The translations under genes and the position numbers were made by a program. 33,616 bases of DNA. Source: Candidatus Thermoplasmatota archaeon. GTDB lineage: Archaea; Thermoplasmatota; SW-10-69-26; JACQPN01; JAIVGT01. Position 1 is the stretch's first letter; the number at the start of each line of letters is the position of its first letter. The stretch lies in NCBI GenBank assembly GCA_035541015.1, contig DATLFM010000012.1:1-33616 (forward strand), read 5' to 3'. The notes under the pieces were generated by a model. The model saw only the letters and a program-made list of their open reading frames with translations, was not told the DNA's origin and ran no database searches. Shown here piece after piece: positions 1 to 6,717 of the stretch.

Positions 1-1
1 G

Positions 2-820
2 ATGACCTTCTCCGACAAGGAGCGGGCGGACATCGAGCGCCTCTTTGCCGACATGGCCGACGCCGTGACGCGGCGCACGCTCTCGCTTGCGCCCGAGCGG
101 TGGGGGGAGACGACGGGCATGGGCGCCGACGGGACGCCCACGAAGCTCGTCGACCAGGTGGCCGAGGACGAGGCGCGCGCGGTCCTCGACCAAAGCGGCT
201 TCGACTTCAGCCTCGTCTCCGAGGAGTGCGGCGCGATCGAGCGCGGCGGCGACTGGTGGATCGTCCTCGACCCCGTCGACGGCACGACAAACGCCGCGCG
301 CGGCATCCCGTACTACTGCACCACGCTTGCGCTTGGCCGCCGATCCACCGACGACGTCGTCTACGGCCTCACGCGAAACATCCCGACGGGCGAGACCTTC
401 TCCGCCTGGAGGGGAGCGGGCGTCCGGCGGAACGGCCACCCGGTCCGCGCGGCGCCATTTCCCCGCGAGGAGCGGCCCACCTTTGCGCTCGTGCTTGGCA
501 AGCGCGCCAACGCCACGGCCTTGAAGCTCGCCGGCATGCGGGCAAACGTGCGAGCGTTGGGCGCCGCGGCGCTCGACCTTGCGCTTGTCGCAAGCGGGGC
601 GCTCGAGCTCTACTACCACGGCTACGGAAGCCTGCGCGTGACCGACATCGCAGCTGGCGTGCTCTTTGTGCGCGAGGCAGGCGGCGTCGTGCTCGACGGC
701 GAGGGCAAGCCTCTGGCGATGCCGCTCACGCTTGCGCCGCGGTCGACCGTCCTTGCGGTCGGCGATCCCTCCGCGCTTGCGCCCGAGGGTCCGCTTGCCT
801 CGTTGGGGGTGCCCGGGTGA
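2..820 (+). CDS. suhB: Inositol-monophosphatase-family (IMPase/FBPase-like) phosphatase
   Basis: A 272-residue Mg-dependent sugar-phosphate phosphatase of the archaeal IMPase/FBPase fold. Visible metal-site motifs are Glu74-Glu75 (SEECG), D90-P-V-D93-G-T, and Asp215 in the C-terminal VTDIAAG stretch, in the order and spacing of the family. Archaeal members hydrolyse inositol-1-phosphate, fructose-1,6-bisphosphate or NADP; the substrate here cannot be read from sequence. The ATG is the second base of the window. The protein looks full length, but a start or promoter further upstream cannot be excluded. Its TGA overlaps the GTG of the NAD kinase gene by four bases, so the two are probably translationally coupled. 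In Methanocaldococcus the same two domains are fused in one NAD kinase/NADP phosphatase, so NADP phosphatase activity is a reasonable guess. Confidence 0.9.
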   Translation: MTFSDKERADIERLFADMADAVTRRTLSLAPERWGETTGMGADGTPTKLVDQVAEDEARAVLDQSGFDFSLVSEECGAIERGGDWWIVLDPVDGTTNAARGIPYYCTTLALGRRSTDDVVYGLTRNIPTGETFSAWRGAGVRRNGHPVRAAPFPREERPTFALVLGKRANATALKLAGMRANVRALGAAALDLALVASGALELYYHGYGSLRVTDIAAGVLFVREAGGVVLDGEGKPLAMPLTLAPRSTVLAVGDPSALAPEGPLASLGVPG

Positions 821-1638
821 AGCCTCCCACGCGCGTGGGCATCGTGGCGCGCGCGGACATGCCCGAGCGAGTGAAGGTGGCCGCCGAGGTCGCCTCGCTC
901 CTGCGCGGCCGCGTGGAGCTTGTGGCCAAGGACGAGCTCGCCTCCCCGCTGTCGCTCCCCGGCGAGCCGCTTGCGCAGATGCGCGCCGACGTCATCGTCA
1001 CCATCGGCGGCGACGGCACCATCCTCTACACGCTCCAGCAGAACCCCGCGCCCGTCTTTGGCGTCAACACGGGCGAGCTCGGGTTCCTCACGGAGATCCT
1101 GCCCGCCGACTTGCGCGCGGGCCTCGACCGGCTGCTCTCGGGCGACTTTGCCCTCGAGGAGCGGACGAAGGTGGCCACGCGCCTCAACGGCGAGCGGCTG
1201 CCCGACGCAACGAACGAGGCGGTGCTCAAGGCATCGCGCGCAAGCAAGATGCTGCGCCTTCGCATCGCGCACGACCGCGACCTCATCGACGACGCGCTTC
1301 GCGCCGACGGCGTGATCGTCGCCACGCCCACCGGATCGACGAGCTACGCCATGAGCGCCGGCGGCCCCATCGTCGACCCGCCGCTTCCGGCCCTCATCCT
1401 CGTGCCGATCGCGCCCTTCAAGCTCTCGTCGCGGCCGCACGTGTTCCCCGCCTCCGACACGCTCGAGATCGAGATGCTCGCGCCCGGGAAGGACGCCGTC
1501 GTCGTCCTCGACGGGCAGTTCGAGCGTCCCATCGGCGAAGGCGACCGCCTCGCGTTCACCGGCTCCGAGCAGAAGGCGCGCTTCGTACGCTTCCGCAAGC
1601 ACGGCTTCGAGCGCGTGCGAAAGCACCTCGTTCGGTAG
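817..1638 (+). CDS. nadK: NAD kinase
   Basis: A 273-residue ATP (or polyphosphate)-dependent NAD kinase that makes NADP. The diagnostic GGDGT loop is at residues 64-68, NEAV at about 133-136, and the glycine/serine-rich TPTGSTSYAMSAGGPI block at 170-185. The C-terminal beta region (VVLDGQ) is also as expected. The start is the GTG at 817, in the GTGA overlap with the preceding phosphatase stop. It gives a normal family N-terminus (VGIVAR); the reading frame is open further upstream, but that would add unrelated residues inside the phosphatase gene. Context suggests a two-gene unit balancing NAD and NADP. Confidence 0.95.
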   Translation: MKPPTRVGIVARADMPERVKVAAEVASLLRGRVELVAKDELASPLSLPGEPLAQMRADVIVTIGGDGTILYTLQQNPAPVFGVNTGELGFLTEILPADLRAGLDRLLSGDFALEERTKVATRLNGERLPDATNEAVLKASRASKMLRLRIAHDRDLIDDALRADGVIVATPTGSTSYAMSAGGPIVDPPLPALILVPIAPFKLSSRPHVFPASDTLEIEMLAPGKDAVVVLDGQFERPIGEGDRLAFTGSEQKARFVRFRKHGFERVRKHLVR

Positions 1639-1670
1639 GTTCAAGTCTCCCCACGCACGTCCGCGGGGTC

Positions 1671-2081
1671 ATGGCGCAAGTGCAGAAGACGATCGAGGTT
1701 GCCGCGACCCCGGAGGAGGTCTGGGACGCCCTTGTGAACCCGAAGAAGCTCTCCGCGTGGCTCGAATGCGAAGCGGGCTTCCGCCGCCACGGCACCGCCG
1801 TGCACGCGGGCGACTCGTTCCGTCTCGACTGGGGCGAGGAATGGGTCGCCACCGGCGAGGTCGTCGACGCAAAGCCTGGCGCGCGGCTTGTCACGACGTG
1901 GGAATGGGAAGGCGACGACGAGGAGACCGAGGTCGTCTACGAGCTCGCGAAGACGCCCAAGGGCACGCGGCTCTCCCTCACGCACCGCGGCTTCGAGGAC
2001 GAGGAGACGGCAGAGGAGCACGGCGACAACTGGGAAGCCTACCTCGCCAACCTCGCGACCGTCGCGGGCGCCCGCCGATGA
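1671..2081 (+). CDS. SRPBCC/START-like (AHSA1-type) domain protein
   Basis: A 136-residue single-domain protein of the SRPBCC superfamily, AHSA1-like branch. It opens with the typical KTIEVAATPEEVWDALVNP helix-strand start, contains W-E-x-G-type strands, and ends in a long helix with the conserved GDNWEAYLANL pattern. Such proteins bind hydrophobic ligands or act as Hsp90-cochaperone-like folds; the ligand is unknown. The ATG at 1671 lies 32 bp after the NAD kinase stop. An AT-richer stretch (GGTTCAAGTC, near 1639-1648) sits about 27 bp upstream, compatible with a leaderless transcript. Its TGA overlaps the next ATG (ATGA), coupling it to the JAMM peptidase. Confidence 0.85.
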   Translation: MAQVQKTIEVAATPEEVWDALVNPKKLSAWLECEAGFRRHGTAVHAGDSFRLDWGEEWVATGEVVDAKPGARLVTTWEWEGDDEETEVVYELAKTPKGTRLSLTHRGFEDEETAEEHGDNWEAYLANLATVAGARR

Positions 2082-2518
2082 GCCTCTTCGACTGGTTCCG
2101 CGGCGCGCGCGAGCAGCCGGAGACATGGCCGCGCCGCCCGCCCCCCCGGCGCGTGACGAAGATCACCAAGCAATGCCTGCGCTTCATCTGCGAGAGCGCG
2201 AAGTCGACGCACCCGCACGAGTTCGGCGCCGCGCTTCGCGCCGAGGACGACACGGTCGTCGAGCTCATCGTCGTTCCCACGGAATCCGGCCCCGTCTCCG
2301 CGCACATGCAACTCTGGAGCCTGCCGCTCGACAGCTCCGTCGTGGGCACCGTGCACAGCCATCCCGTAAGCGGCGTGCCGCAGCCAAGCGACGAGGACAA
2401 GTTCCTCTTCTCCAAGTTCGGCCACACCCACATCATCGTGGGCCGCCCCTACGGCGTGCACGACTGGCGCGCCTTCGACCACCGCGGCGACCCCATCCCG
2501 CTGGAAGTCGTGGCTTGA
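2078..2518 (+). CDS. JAMM/MPN+ metallopeptidase (archaeal COG1310-like)
   Basis: A 146-residue JAB1/MPN/Mov34 metalloenzyme. The zinc site is complete: Glu48 (HEFG), His93 and His95 (HSHP), Ser104 and Asp107 (PSDED). The spacing from the second His to the Ser is eight residues, one more than the usual seven. The C-terminal FGHTHIIVGRPYG and DWRAFD blocks match the stand-alone archaeal family. Relatives remove ubiquitin-like SAMP modifiers or cleave at ubiquitin-fold C-termini. No ubiquitin-like or E1-like gene lies nearby, so the substrate is open. The start is the ATG of the ATGA overlap with the START-like gene. A basic, Arg/Pro-rich N-terminal 25 residues precede the domain. Confidence 0.88.
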   Translation: MSLFDWFRGAREQPETWPRRPPPRRVTKITKQCLRFICESAKSTHPHEFGAALRAEDDTVVELIVVPTESGPVSAHMQLWSLPLDSSVVGTVHSHPVSGVPQPSDEDKFLFSKFGHTHIIVGRPYGVHDWRAFDHRGDPIPLEVVA

Positions 2519-2581
2519 CGAACATTCGACGCTTGCGCCCGAAACGACAAGGTGAAGCCCCGCCCACCGCATGATCGTCGC

Positions 2582-3298
2582 ATGCAGCTTGTCGAGGGCG
2601 AGGCGGTCGTCCGCGTCCTTCGCCCCCACCCCTTGGCCGTCCTCCCACGCTACGCCCCCGCCGCGTACCTTGCCGCCCTCTCCGCCGGCGCGTACGTCCT
2701 CTTCGCAAGCGACGCGTGGCGGGCCTTCCTTGGACGCGACGGCCCCGCGACCGCGTGGGCGCTTGCCGCCGCCGTCGTCGCGCTTCCCATCCTCGCCGCC
2801 GGCTGGATCGCCTTCTGGCGCCTGCGGTCGCGGCTCGCGCTTGCGCTGTGGTTTGCCACGGCCGCCGCCGTCGCGCTTGCGGCCCCCCTCACCGGCCCGG
2901 CCCACGCGCTCGCCTTCCCGATCGCGCTATCCGGCGCCGCGCTTGCGGCGCTTGCGCACGGCGAGCTTGCGCGGCGCGCGGAGCGGTGCGTCGTCACGAA
3001 CTACCGCCTCGTGCTGCAGCGGGGATGGCCCGCCCGGGAGGAGCGCTCGATCCGCTTCCCGCGGCTGCTTGACCTCGAGGTCCGCCCGCTTCCGCTTGTG
3101 CCCGTCGGCGCGCTCGTCGTGCGCCTGGACTCGGTGCGGGAGGAGATCGCCGGAGGGCCCGCGCAGATCCGCGGCGTCGTGCGCCCGCAGCGCGAGCGAG
3201 ACCGCATCCTCGCGCTTGCCCGAAAGTCCGCGCCGCCTGCGTACCTTGGCGACAAGGGCGAGCAGGTGCGGCGCGTCGAGGAGATCCTTCGACACTAG
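2582..3298 (+). CDS. Membrane protein with C-terminal bacterial PH-like domain
   Basis: A 238-residue polytopic protein. The N-terminus (MQLVEGEAVVRVLRPHP) resembles the short amphipathic lead of bPH2/YdbS-type proteins. Four hydrophobic segments follow at about residues 17-40, 55-78, 84-103 and 107-127. A soluble domain then opens with R-C-V-V-T-N-Y-R-L-V-L, the signature strand pair of bacterial PH domains that bind or scaffold at membranes. I chose the ATG at 2582; a GTG at 2552 is in frame, but its extra ten residues do not look like the family. It ends 10 bp before a 3'-end palindrome. The function is unknown beyond membrane association. Confidence 0.7.
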   Translation: MQLVEGEAVVRVLRPHPLAVLPRYAPAAYLAALSAGAYVLFASDAWRAFLGRDGPATAWALAAAVVALPILAAGWIAFWRLRSRLALALWFATAAAVALAAPLTGPAHALAFPIALSGAALAALAHGELARRAERCVVTNYRLVLQRGWPAREERSIRFPRLLDLEVRPLPLVPVGALVVRLDSVREEIAGGPAQIRGVVRPQRERDRILALARKSAPPAYLGDKGEQVRRVEEILRH

Positions 3299-3307
3299 CC
3301 CGACGCT

Positions 3308-3327
3308 TGCGATGAATGATCATCGCA
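3308..3327. repeat. 3'-end palindrome copy 1 (TGCGATGA/TCATCGCA)
   Basis: Perfect 8-bp arms TGCGATGA and TCATCGCA flank the 4-nt loop ATGA. It lies 10 bp after the stop of the PH-like gene and about 80 bp before the first small secreted protein. The same arms recur at 3882, 7772 and 10455. It could be a terminator or RNA-processing stem, or a protein-binding site. Confidence 0.75.
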
Positions 3328-3408
3328 GCCGGCGGGGCCGCGAAACTTCAACCCTTTTCGGAAGGTCTTCATGATCCCGGGCGGCCAACGGGCGACCGGT
3401 GAGACCGG

Positions 3409-3621
3409 ATGTCCGGCAAGGAACCGAACGGAACGTTGCGCAGGCTGTTGATCGTGGGGCTGCTCGTCGCCGCAAGCTTTGCCGTGCCGGCCGCCTCAGC
3501 CGGGGATTGCGACGACAATCAAACCAACCAGTTCCCCGTCTGCACGCCCAAGGTGCAAGTGCTCGACCGAACCGTGCTTCACAAGACGGAAGTCGTCTGC
3601 GTCGGCGACAACTGTGACTAG
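3409..3621 (+). CDS. Small secreted Cys-motif protein, tandem copy 1
   Basis: A 70-residue precursor. The n-region is MSGKEPNGTLRR, then a hydrophobic core (LLIVGLLVAASFAVPAASA) and probable cleavage before G-D-C-D-D. The mature peptide is only about 38 residues, with four cysteines: one near the N-terminus, one mid-chain, and the terminal C-V-G-D-N-C-D. A Shine-Dalgarno-like GGTGA lies 6-10 bases upstream of the ATG. It is a close paralogue of the next gene; the two share the signal peptide, VQVLDR, VCVGDNCD and even long DNA identities. The family is not recognised; two disulfides or a metal site are possible. An exported peptide signal or cell-surface plug is speculation. Confidence 0.75.
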   Translation: MSGKEPNGTLRRLLIVGLLVAASFAVPAASAGDCDDNQTNQFPVCTPKVQVLDRTVLHKTEVVCVGDNCD

Positions 3622-3657
3622 GCACCCCGACAACAAACAAACGCTGAGGTGACGACC

Positions 3658-3867
3658 GTGTCCGGCAAGGAAACGAACCGAACGCTCCGCAGGCTGTTGA
3701 TCGTGGGACTGCTGGTCGCCGCAAGTGTTGGCGTTCCGGCGGCCTCGGCGGGGGATTGCGACGACGGACAGCGCTACGACGCCCTCCTCTGCTTGCCGTG
3801 GAAGGTGCAGGTGCTCGACCGGGTCGTGGTGCGCGAGATCGTCTGCGTCGGCGACAATTGCGACTAG
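3658..3867 (+). CDS. Small secreted Cys-motif protein, tandem copy 2
   Basis: A 69-residue paralogue of the gene at 3409. It has the same basic n-region, signal core and start of the mature part (GDCDD), and the same C-terminal V-C-V-G-D-N-C-D, with a divergent centre (RYDALLCLPWK) that keeps the mid-chain Cys. The start is GTG 3658, preceded by a strong GAGGTGA at 3647-3653, and it aligns exactly with the start of copy 1. A GTG at 3649 is in frame but overlaps that ribosome-binding site. It is followed 14 bp later by a 24-bp palindrome. No known family is recognised. Confidence 0.75.
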   Translation: MSGKETNRTLRRLLIVGLLVAASVGVPAASAGDCDDGQRYDALLCLPWKVQVLDRVVVREIVCVGDNCD

Positions 3868-3881
3868 GCCTTGCGCCGCAA

Positions 3882-3905
3882 GCTGCGATGAACGATCATC
3901 GCAGC
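3882..3905. repeat. 3'-end palindrome copy 2, longest stem
   Basis: Perfect 10-bp arms GCTGCGATGA and TCATCGCAGC flank the loop ACGA. It sits in the 48-bp gap between two convergent genes (stops at 3867 on + and 3916 on -), the expected place for a bidirectional terminator. There is no T-run on either side. Confidence 0.8.
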
Positions 3906-3915
3906 GTCATCCGCG

Positions 3916-4116
3916 TCATCCGCCGCCCAGGCGGTCCTCGTCCAGCCGGTTGATCCATTCCTGGTGCGCCACGCGGCAGCTCGACGCCTCCGCGATGTGG
4001 TCCATGAAGGCGGGGCCCTCGTCCTCGAGGGACGTCCCGCAAAACAGGCAACGGGGTCCTCCGGCGGGCTGCGCGCCAAGCGTTCGCGCGGCGGCACCGT
4101 GCGTGGGCGGCGTCAT
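3916..4116 (-). CDS. Small zinc-finger-like protein
   Basis: A 66-residue protein with one putative zinc site, C23-x2-C26-x13-H40-x6-C47, in a context (PAFMDHI, SSCRVAHQEW) that looks conserved rather than random. An Ala/Pro-rich N-terminus precedes it. The ATG at 4116 was preferred over a TTG at 4143, which only lengthens the low-complexity lead. It lies 61 bp downstream of the ferredoxin on the same strand and may be co-transcribed. No function can be assigned; small C2HC modules of this size often bind nucleic acid or protein. Confidence 0.6.
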   Translation of the reverse strand: MTPPTHGAAARTLGAQPAGGPRCLFCGTSLEDEGPAFMDHIAEASSCRVAHQEWINRLDEDRLGGG

Positions 4117-4177
4117 GGCCGCCTGTGCGACCGCCCCGGGCAAAGGGTTTGTGGGGCAAGGGTCGTTGGCAGGCCGC

Positions 4178-4693
4178 CTAGGAGAACAGGCGGCCCTTGT
4201 CCAGCAGCACCGGCGCCTTCTTCTGGAACTCGCGCTCGCGCGTGGAGGCCTCGCGCGGGCCCTCCTCGGGCGGCGAGGGCTCGCGCGTCTGCACGAGCTC
4301 GATCTTGCGGACGAGGGGGCCCCCGGCGCCGGCCTTGGCCGCCGTTGCCGATGGCGCGGCGCCGGGCGTCACGAGCTGCGCGGCGGCGCTTGCCGGCGCG
4401 GCTGCGGCGGCCGCGGCGGCGGGCACGGGCGCGCCCTTGCGGAAGAAGGCGTTGTTGATCGCGGAGAAGTGCTTCTGGTCGGCCGGGACGTCGGCCTCGG
4501 GGAAGATGGCCGACACGGGGCAGACGGACGCGCACGCGCCGCAGTCGATGCACACCTCGCGGTCGATGTACAGCTGCGTGGCGCCCGCAAAGCCGGGCGC
4601 GTCGAGGCGCGGATGGATGCAGTCCACGGGACAGACGTCGACGCATTCCCCGGACTTCACGCCGATGCACGCTTGCGCGATGACGTGCGTCAT
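4178..4693 (-). CDS. fdxA: Seven-iron ferredoxin with long Ala/Pro-rich C-terminal extension
   Basis: A 171-residue electron carrier. Residues 1-85 match FdxA-type ferredoxins. C9-x7-C17 plus C58 would hold a [3Fe-4S] cluster, because the second Cys of the first motif is missing. C21 plus C48-x2-C51-x2-C54 would hold a [4Fe-4S] cluster, and C25 is the usual extra Cys. The FdxA-like ADQKHFSAINNAFF segment follows. Residues from about 88 to 171 are an Ala-rich linker and a charged tail, about 85 residues beyond normal FdxA length. The ATG at 4693 has a TATA-like element about 30 bp upstream on this strand, suggesting a near-leaderless mRNA. The redox partner is unknown. Confidence 0.9.
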   Translation of the reverse strand: MTHVIAQACIGVKSGECVDVCPVDCIHPRLDAPGFAGATQLYIDREVCIDCGACASVCPVSAIFPEADVPADQKHFSAINNAFFRKGAPVPAAAAAAAAPASAAAQLVTPGAAPSATAAKAGAGGPLVRKIELVQTREPSPPEEGPREASTREREFQKKAPVLLDKGRLFS

Positions 4694-4720
4694 GCCGAAG
4701 CGGCGATGGGGCCGGCGGTC

Positions 4721-4730
4721 AAATAGCTTT
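4721..4730 (-). promoter_or_regulatory. TATA-like box for the ferredoxin gene
   Basis: On the minus strand this reads AAAGCTATTT, an AT island in GC-rich DNA centred about 30 bp upstream of the ATG at 4693, the distance expected for a leaderless archaeal transcript. Confidence 0.5.
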
Positions 4731-4785
4731 CTGGCCGAGGGCCCGGTTTCCCAAGTGCCCTTCTTGATCCGAGGCGTGTCCGCGC

Positions 4786-4795
4786 AAGCTTACGG
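4786..4795 (+). promoter_or_regulatory. TATA-like box for the membrane protein gene at 4819
   Basis: AAGCTTACGG is centred about 28 bp before the GTG at 4819. It is the only AT-richer stretch at the right distance. Confidence 0.4.
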
Positions 4796-4818
4796 CGGAG
4801 AAGCGGCCACCCAGGCGC

Positions 4819-5571
4819 GTGCCCACCGAATGCGCGCCCCGGCCCTCTCGTCTTGCGCTTGCCCTTGCGCTGCTTGGCGTGGTCGGCGTCCTCTGGATTT
4901 CCCTCCGCGGCCGGGTCGTGTACACGACGGACGGCCCCTCGGGCGCGCTTGCGGGCGAGGGCTGGTTCCTGCACCCGGCGGCGCCGGCGCTTGCGCTGGC
5001 GGCCGTCGTCTGCGCCATGGCGGTGTGGAAGGGCCGCCGGGACGTCGCGCGGGCCGTCGGCGGCGCCGTGACGGCGGCCGGGCTCGCCTTTGCGCTGGCC
5101 GCTTGGTTCCAGCCCGGCTACGCGGGCTCGGCGGCGATGGCGCTTGCGGCCGGCGTGCCCGCGCTGCTTGCGGGCTGGATTTCGCGTCCGGACGATGCAC
5201 CGCCGCCGGCGGGAACGTGGCTTCGCTCGGACGCCGCGCTTGCCGCCGTCGCCGTGGCGCTTGCGTTGGGCCCTCTCGCCTCGGCGGCCGCGCTTCCTGC
5301 GTTCCTTGCGCCCGACCTTGGCGAGGTCGCGGCGTTTGCCGCGCCGCCGGCGCTGCTTGCGCTCGCCGCGTTTGCCGCCGTGCTGCTCCTTTCGCCGTGG
5401 GCGCTTGCGCCGGCGATGGGCGCGCTCGCGTGGGCGTTCACGTTCGACCCGCCGCCGCATCCGGGATGGCTCCTGTGCGGGCTCTTTGCGCTCGCGGGCG
5501 CCGCGTGGACCGCGCGCGCGAGCTTCGAACTTGCGCGCGCGCCGCAGCGGCGGCCCACGACGCCCGCGTGA
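4819..5571 (+). CDS. Polytopic membrane protein, unknown function
   Basis: A 250-residue, very Ala/Leu-rich protein with seven to eight hydrophobic segments, roughly at residues 12-31, 52-70, 79-98, 104-120, 136-163, 170-192 and 195-230. An extracytoplasmic-looking loop (RGRVVYTTDGPSG) lies after the first, and a short basic tail ends the protein. It has no recognisable catalytic motif. The GTG start at 4819 fits a TATA-like element 28 bp upstream. It is divergent from the ferredoxin gene and precedes deoxyhypusine synthase, which has its own promoter, so it is probably monocistronic. Confidence 0.65.
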   Translation: MPTECAPRPSRLALALALLGVVGVLWISLRGRVVYTTDGPSGALAGEGWFLHPAAPALALAAVVCAMAVWKGRRDVARAVGGAVTAAGLAFALAAWFQPGYAGSAAMALAAGVPALLAGWISRPDDAPPPAGTWLRSDAALAAVAVALALGPLASAAALPAFLAPDLGEVAAFAAPPALLALAAFAAVLLLSPWALAPAMGALAWAFTFDPPPHPGWLLCGLFALAGAAWTARASFELARAPQRRPTTPA

Positions 5572-5598
5572 GGCCGCAATCGCGGGTGCACGCCAACG

Positions 5599-5604
5599 TT
5601 TAAG
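5599..5604 (+). promoter_or_regulatory. TTTAAG TATA box for deoxyhypusine synthase
   Basis: TTTAAG is centred 27 bp upstream of the ATG at 5629, giving a predicted leaderless transcript. Similar TTTAAG/CTTAAG boxes recur in this window. Confidence 0.65.
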
Positions 5605-5628
5605 GCCGGAACCCGCGCTTCCGCCGCG

Positions 5629-6696
5629 ATGCCCACGGGAAAGAAGCCCACGCGCAAGGAGCTCCTGTCCACGCCCGTACGACAGTTCGACGTCCGTTCC
5701 GTGAAGACGGTGGCAGACGCGATCGACGCGTTCAAGGACACGAGCTTCCAGGCGCGCAACCTCGGCACCGCGCTTGCCGTGTGGGAGAACATGCTCACGG
5801 ACAAGGATCGGCCCACGATCGTGCTCGGGCTTGCGGGCTCGCTCATGGCAGGAGGCCTTCGCAAGGTGCTCCGCGATCTTGTCGAGCTTCGGCTCGTGGA
5901 CGTCATCGTCACGGTCGGAAGCCAGCCCTACCAGGACCTCTACGCCGCGCGCGGCAACGACTTCTGGAAGCACACGCCGAACACGGACGACCTCATGCTG
6001 CGCGAGCACTTCCTCGACCGGCTGTACGACACGCTCGTGGACGAGGAGCAGTTCCGCGAGACCGACGATTACCTCGGCCGCCTGTTTGGCAAGCTCGAGC
6101 CGCGCGCGTACACGAGCCGCGAGCTCTACGACTTCCTCGGCTCGCAGTTCGACGACCCCGACTCGTGGGTCGCGGCCGCGCACAAGCGCAAGGTGCCCAT
6201 CTTCTGCCCGGCCGTGAACGACTCCTCGCTTGGCATCGGCATGGTGCAGAACTACGTGAAGGCCAAGGAGGAGGGCCGCGAGTTCCCCACGATCGACCCC
6301 ATCCGCGACGCGTGGGAGCTCGCGCAGATCAAGATGAAGAGCAAGAAGACGGGCGTGATCTACATCGCCGGCGGCGTCTCCAAGAACTACATCCAGCAGA
6401 CCGAGGTCATCAGCGAGGTGCTGGGCGTCGACGCCGGGGGCCACCAGTACGCCGTCCAGCTCACGACGGACTTCCCCGACTGGGGCGCGCTCTCCGGCTG
6501 CACGTTCCAGGAGGCGCAAAGCTGGGGCAAGATCGCCAAGGACGCGCGCTTCGTGCAATGCCGCATCGACGTCACGATCGGCCTGCCGCTCCTTGCCGCC
6601 GCGCTTCACCAGAAGAAGGAGCTCTGGAGCAAGCGCAAGCGGCTGCGGTTCGAGTACGAAGGGGATACGCTGAAGGGCATCCGGCAGTCGGCGTGA
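5629..6696 (+). CDS. dys: Deoxyhypusine synthase family protein
   Basis: A 355-residue enzyme of the DHS family, which transfers the aminobutyl group of spermidine to a lysine of aIF5A, the first step of hypusine formation. The NAD-binding fold motifs and the active-site lysine Lys252 (IAGGVSKNYIQQ) are clear, as is the acidic RLYDTLVDEEQFRETD block. The usual TTGAGG-type NAD loop is replaced by VTVGSQPYQDLYAARGN, seen in the DHS-like subfamily. A related role on another polyamine or protein substrate therefore cannot be fully excluded. The start is the ATG at 5629, about 27 bp after a TTTAAG box. No aIF5A gene is present in the window. Confidence 0.88.
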   Translation: MPTGKKPTRKELLSTPVRQFDVRSVKTVADAIDAFKDTSFQARNLGTALAVWENMLTDKDRPTIVLGLAGSLMAGGLRKVLRDLVELRLVDVIVTVGSQPYQDLYAARGNDFWKHTPNTDDLMLREHFLDRLYDTLVDEEQFRETDDYLGRLFGKLEPRAYTSRELYDFLGSQFDDPDSWVAAAHKRKVPIFCPAVNDSSLGIGMVQNYVKAKEEGREFPTIDPIRDAWELAQIKMKSKKTGVIYIAGGVSKNYIQQTEVISEVLGVDAGGHQYAVQLTTDFPDWGALSGCTFQEAQSWGKIAKDARFVQCRIDVTIGLPLLAAALHQKKELWSKRKRLRFEYEGDTLKGIRQSA

Positions 6697-6717
6697 GGCG
6701 GCCGACGGCCACGGCGA

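Noticed and set aside
622-1644. Long open frames antisense to the phosphatase and NAD kinase genes (and similar ones throughout)
   Set aside because: Arg/Pro/Ala-rich shadow translations caused by high GC; they show no family motifs and overlap genes with clear catalytic residues.
1639-1653. GGTTCAAGTCTCC resembles a tRNA T-arm
   Set aside because: No acceptor, D or anticodon stems can be formed around it; it overlaps the NAD kinase stop and looks more like the promoter region of the next gene.
3308-3905. Palindrome-flanked unit as an insertion sequence or integron cassette
   Set aside because: No transposase or integrase, no target-site duplication seen, and the same palindrome occurs singly at other gene ends.
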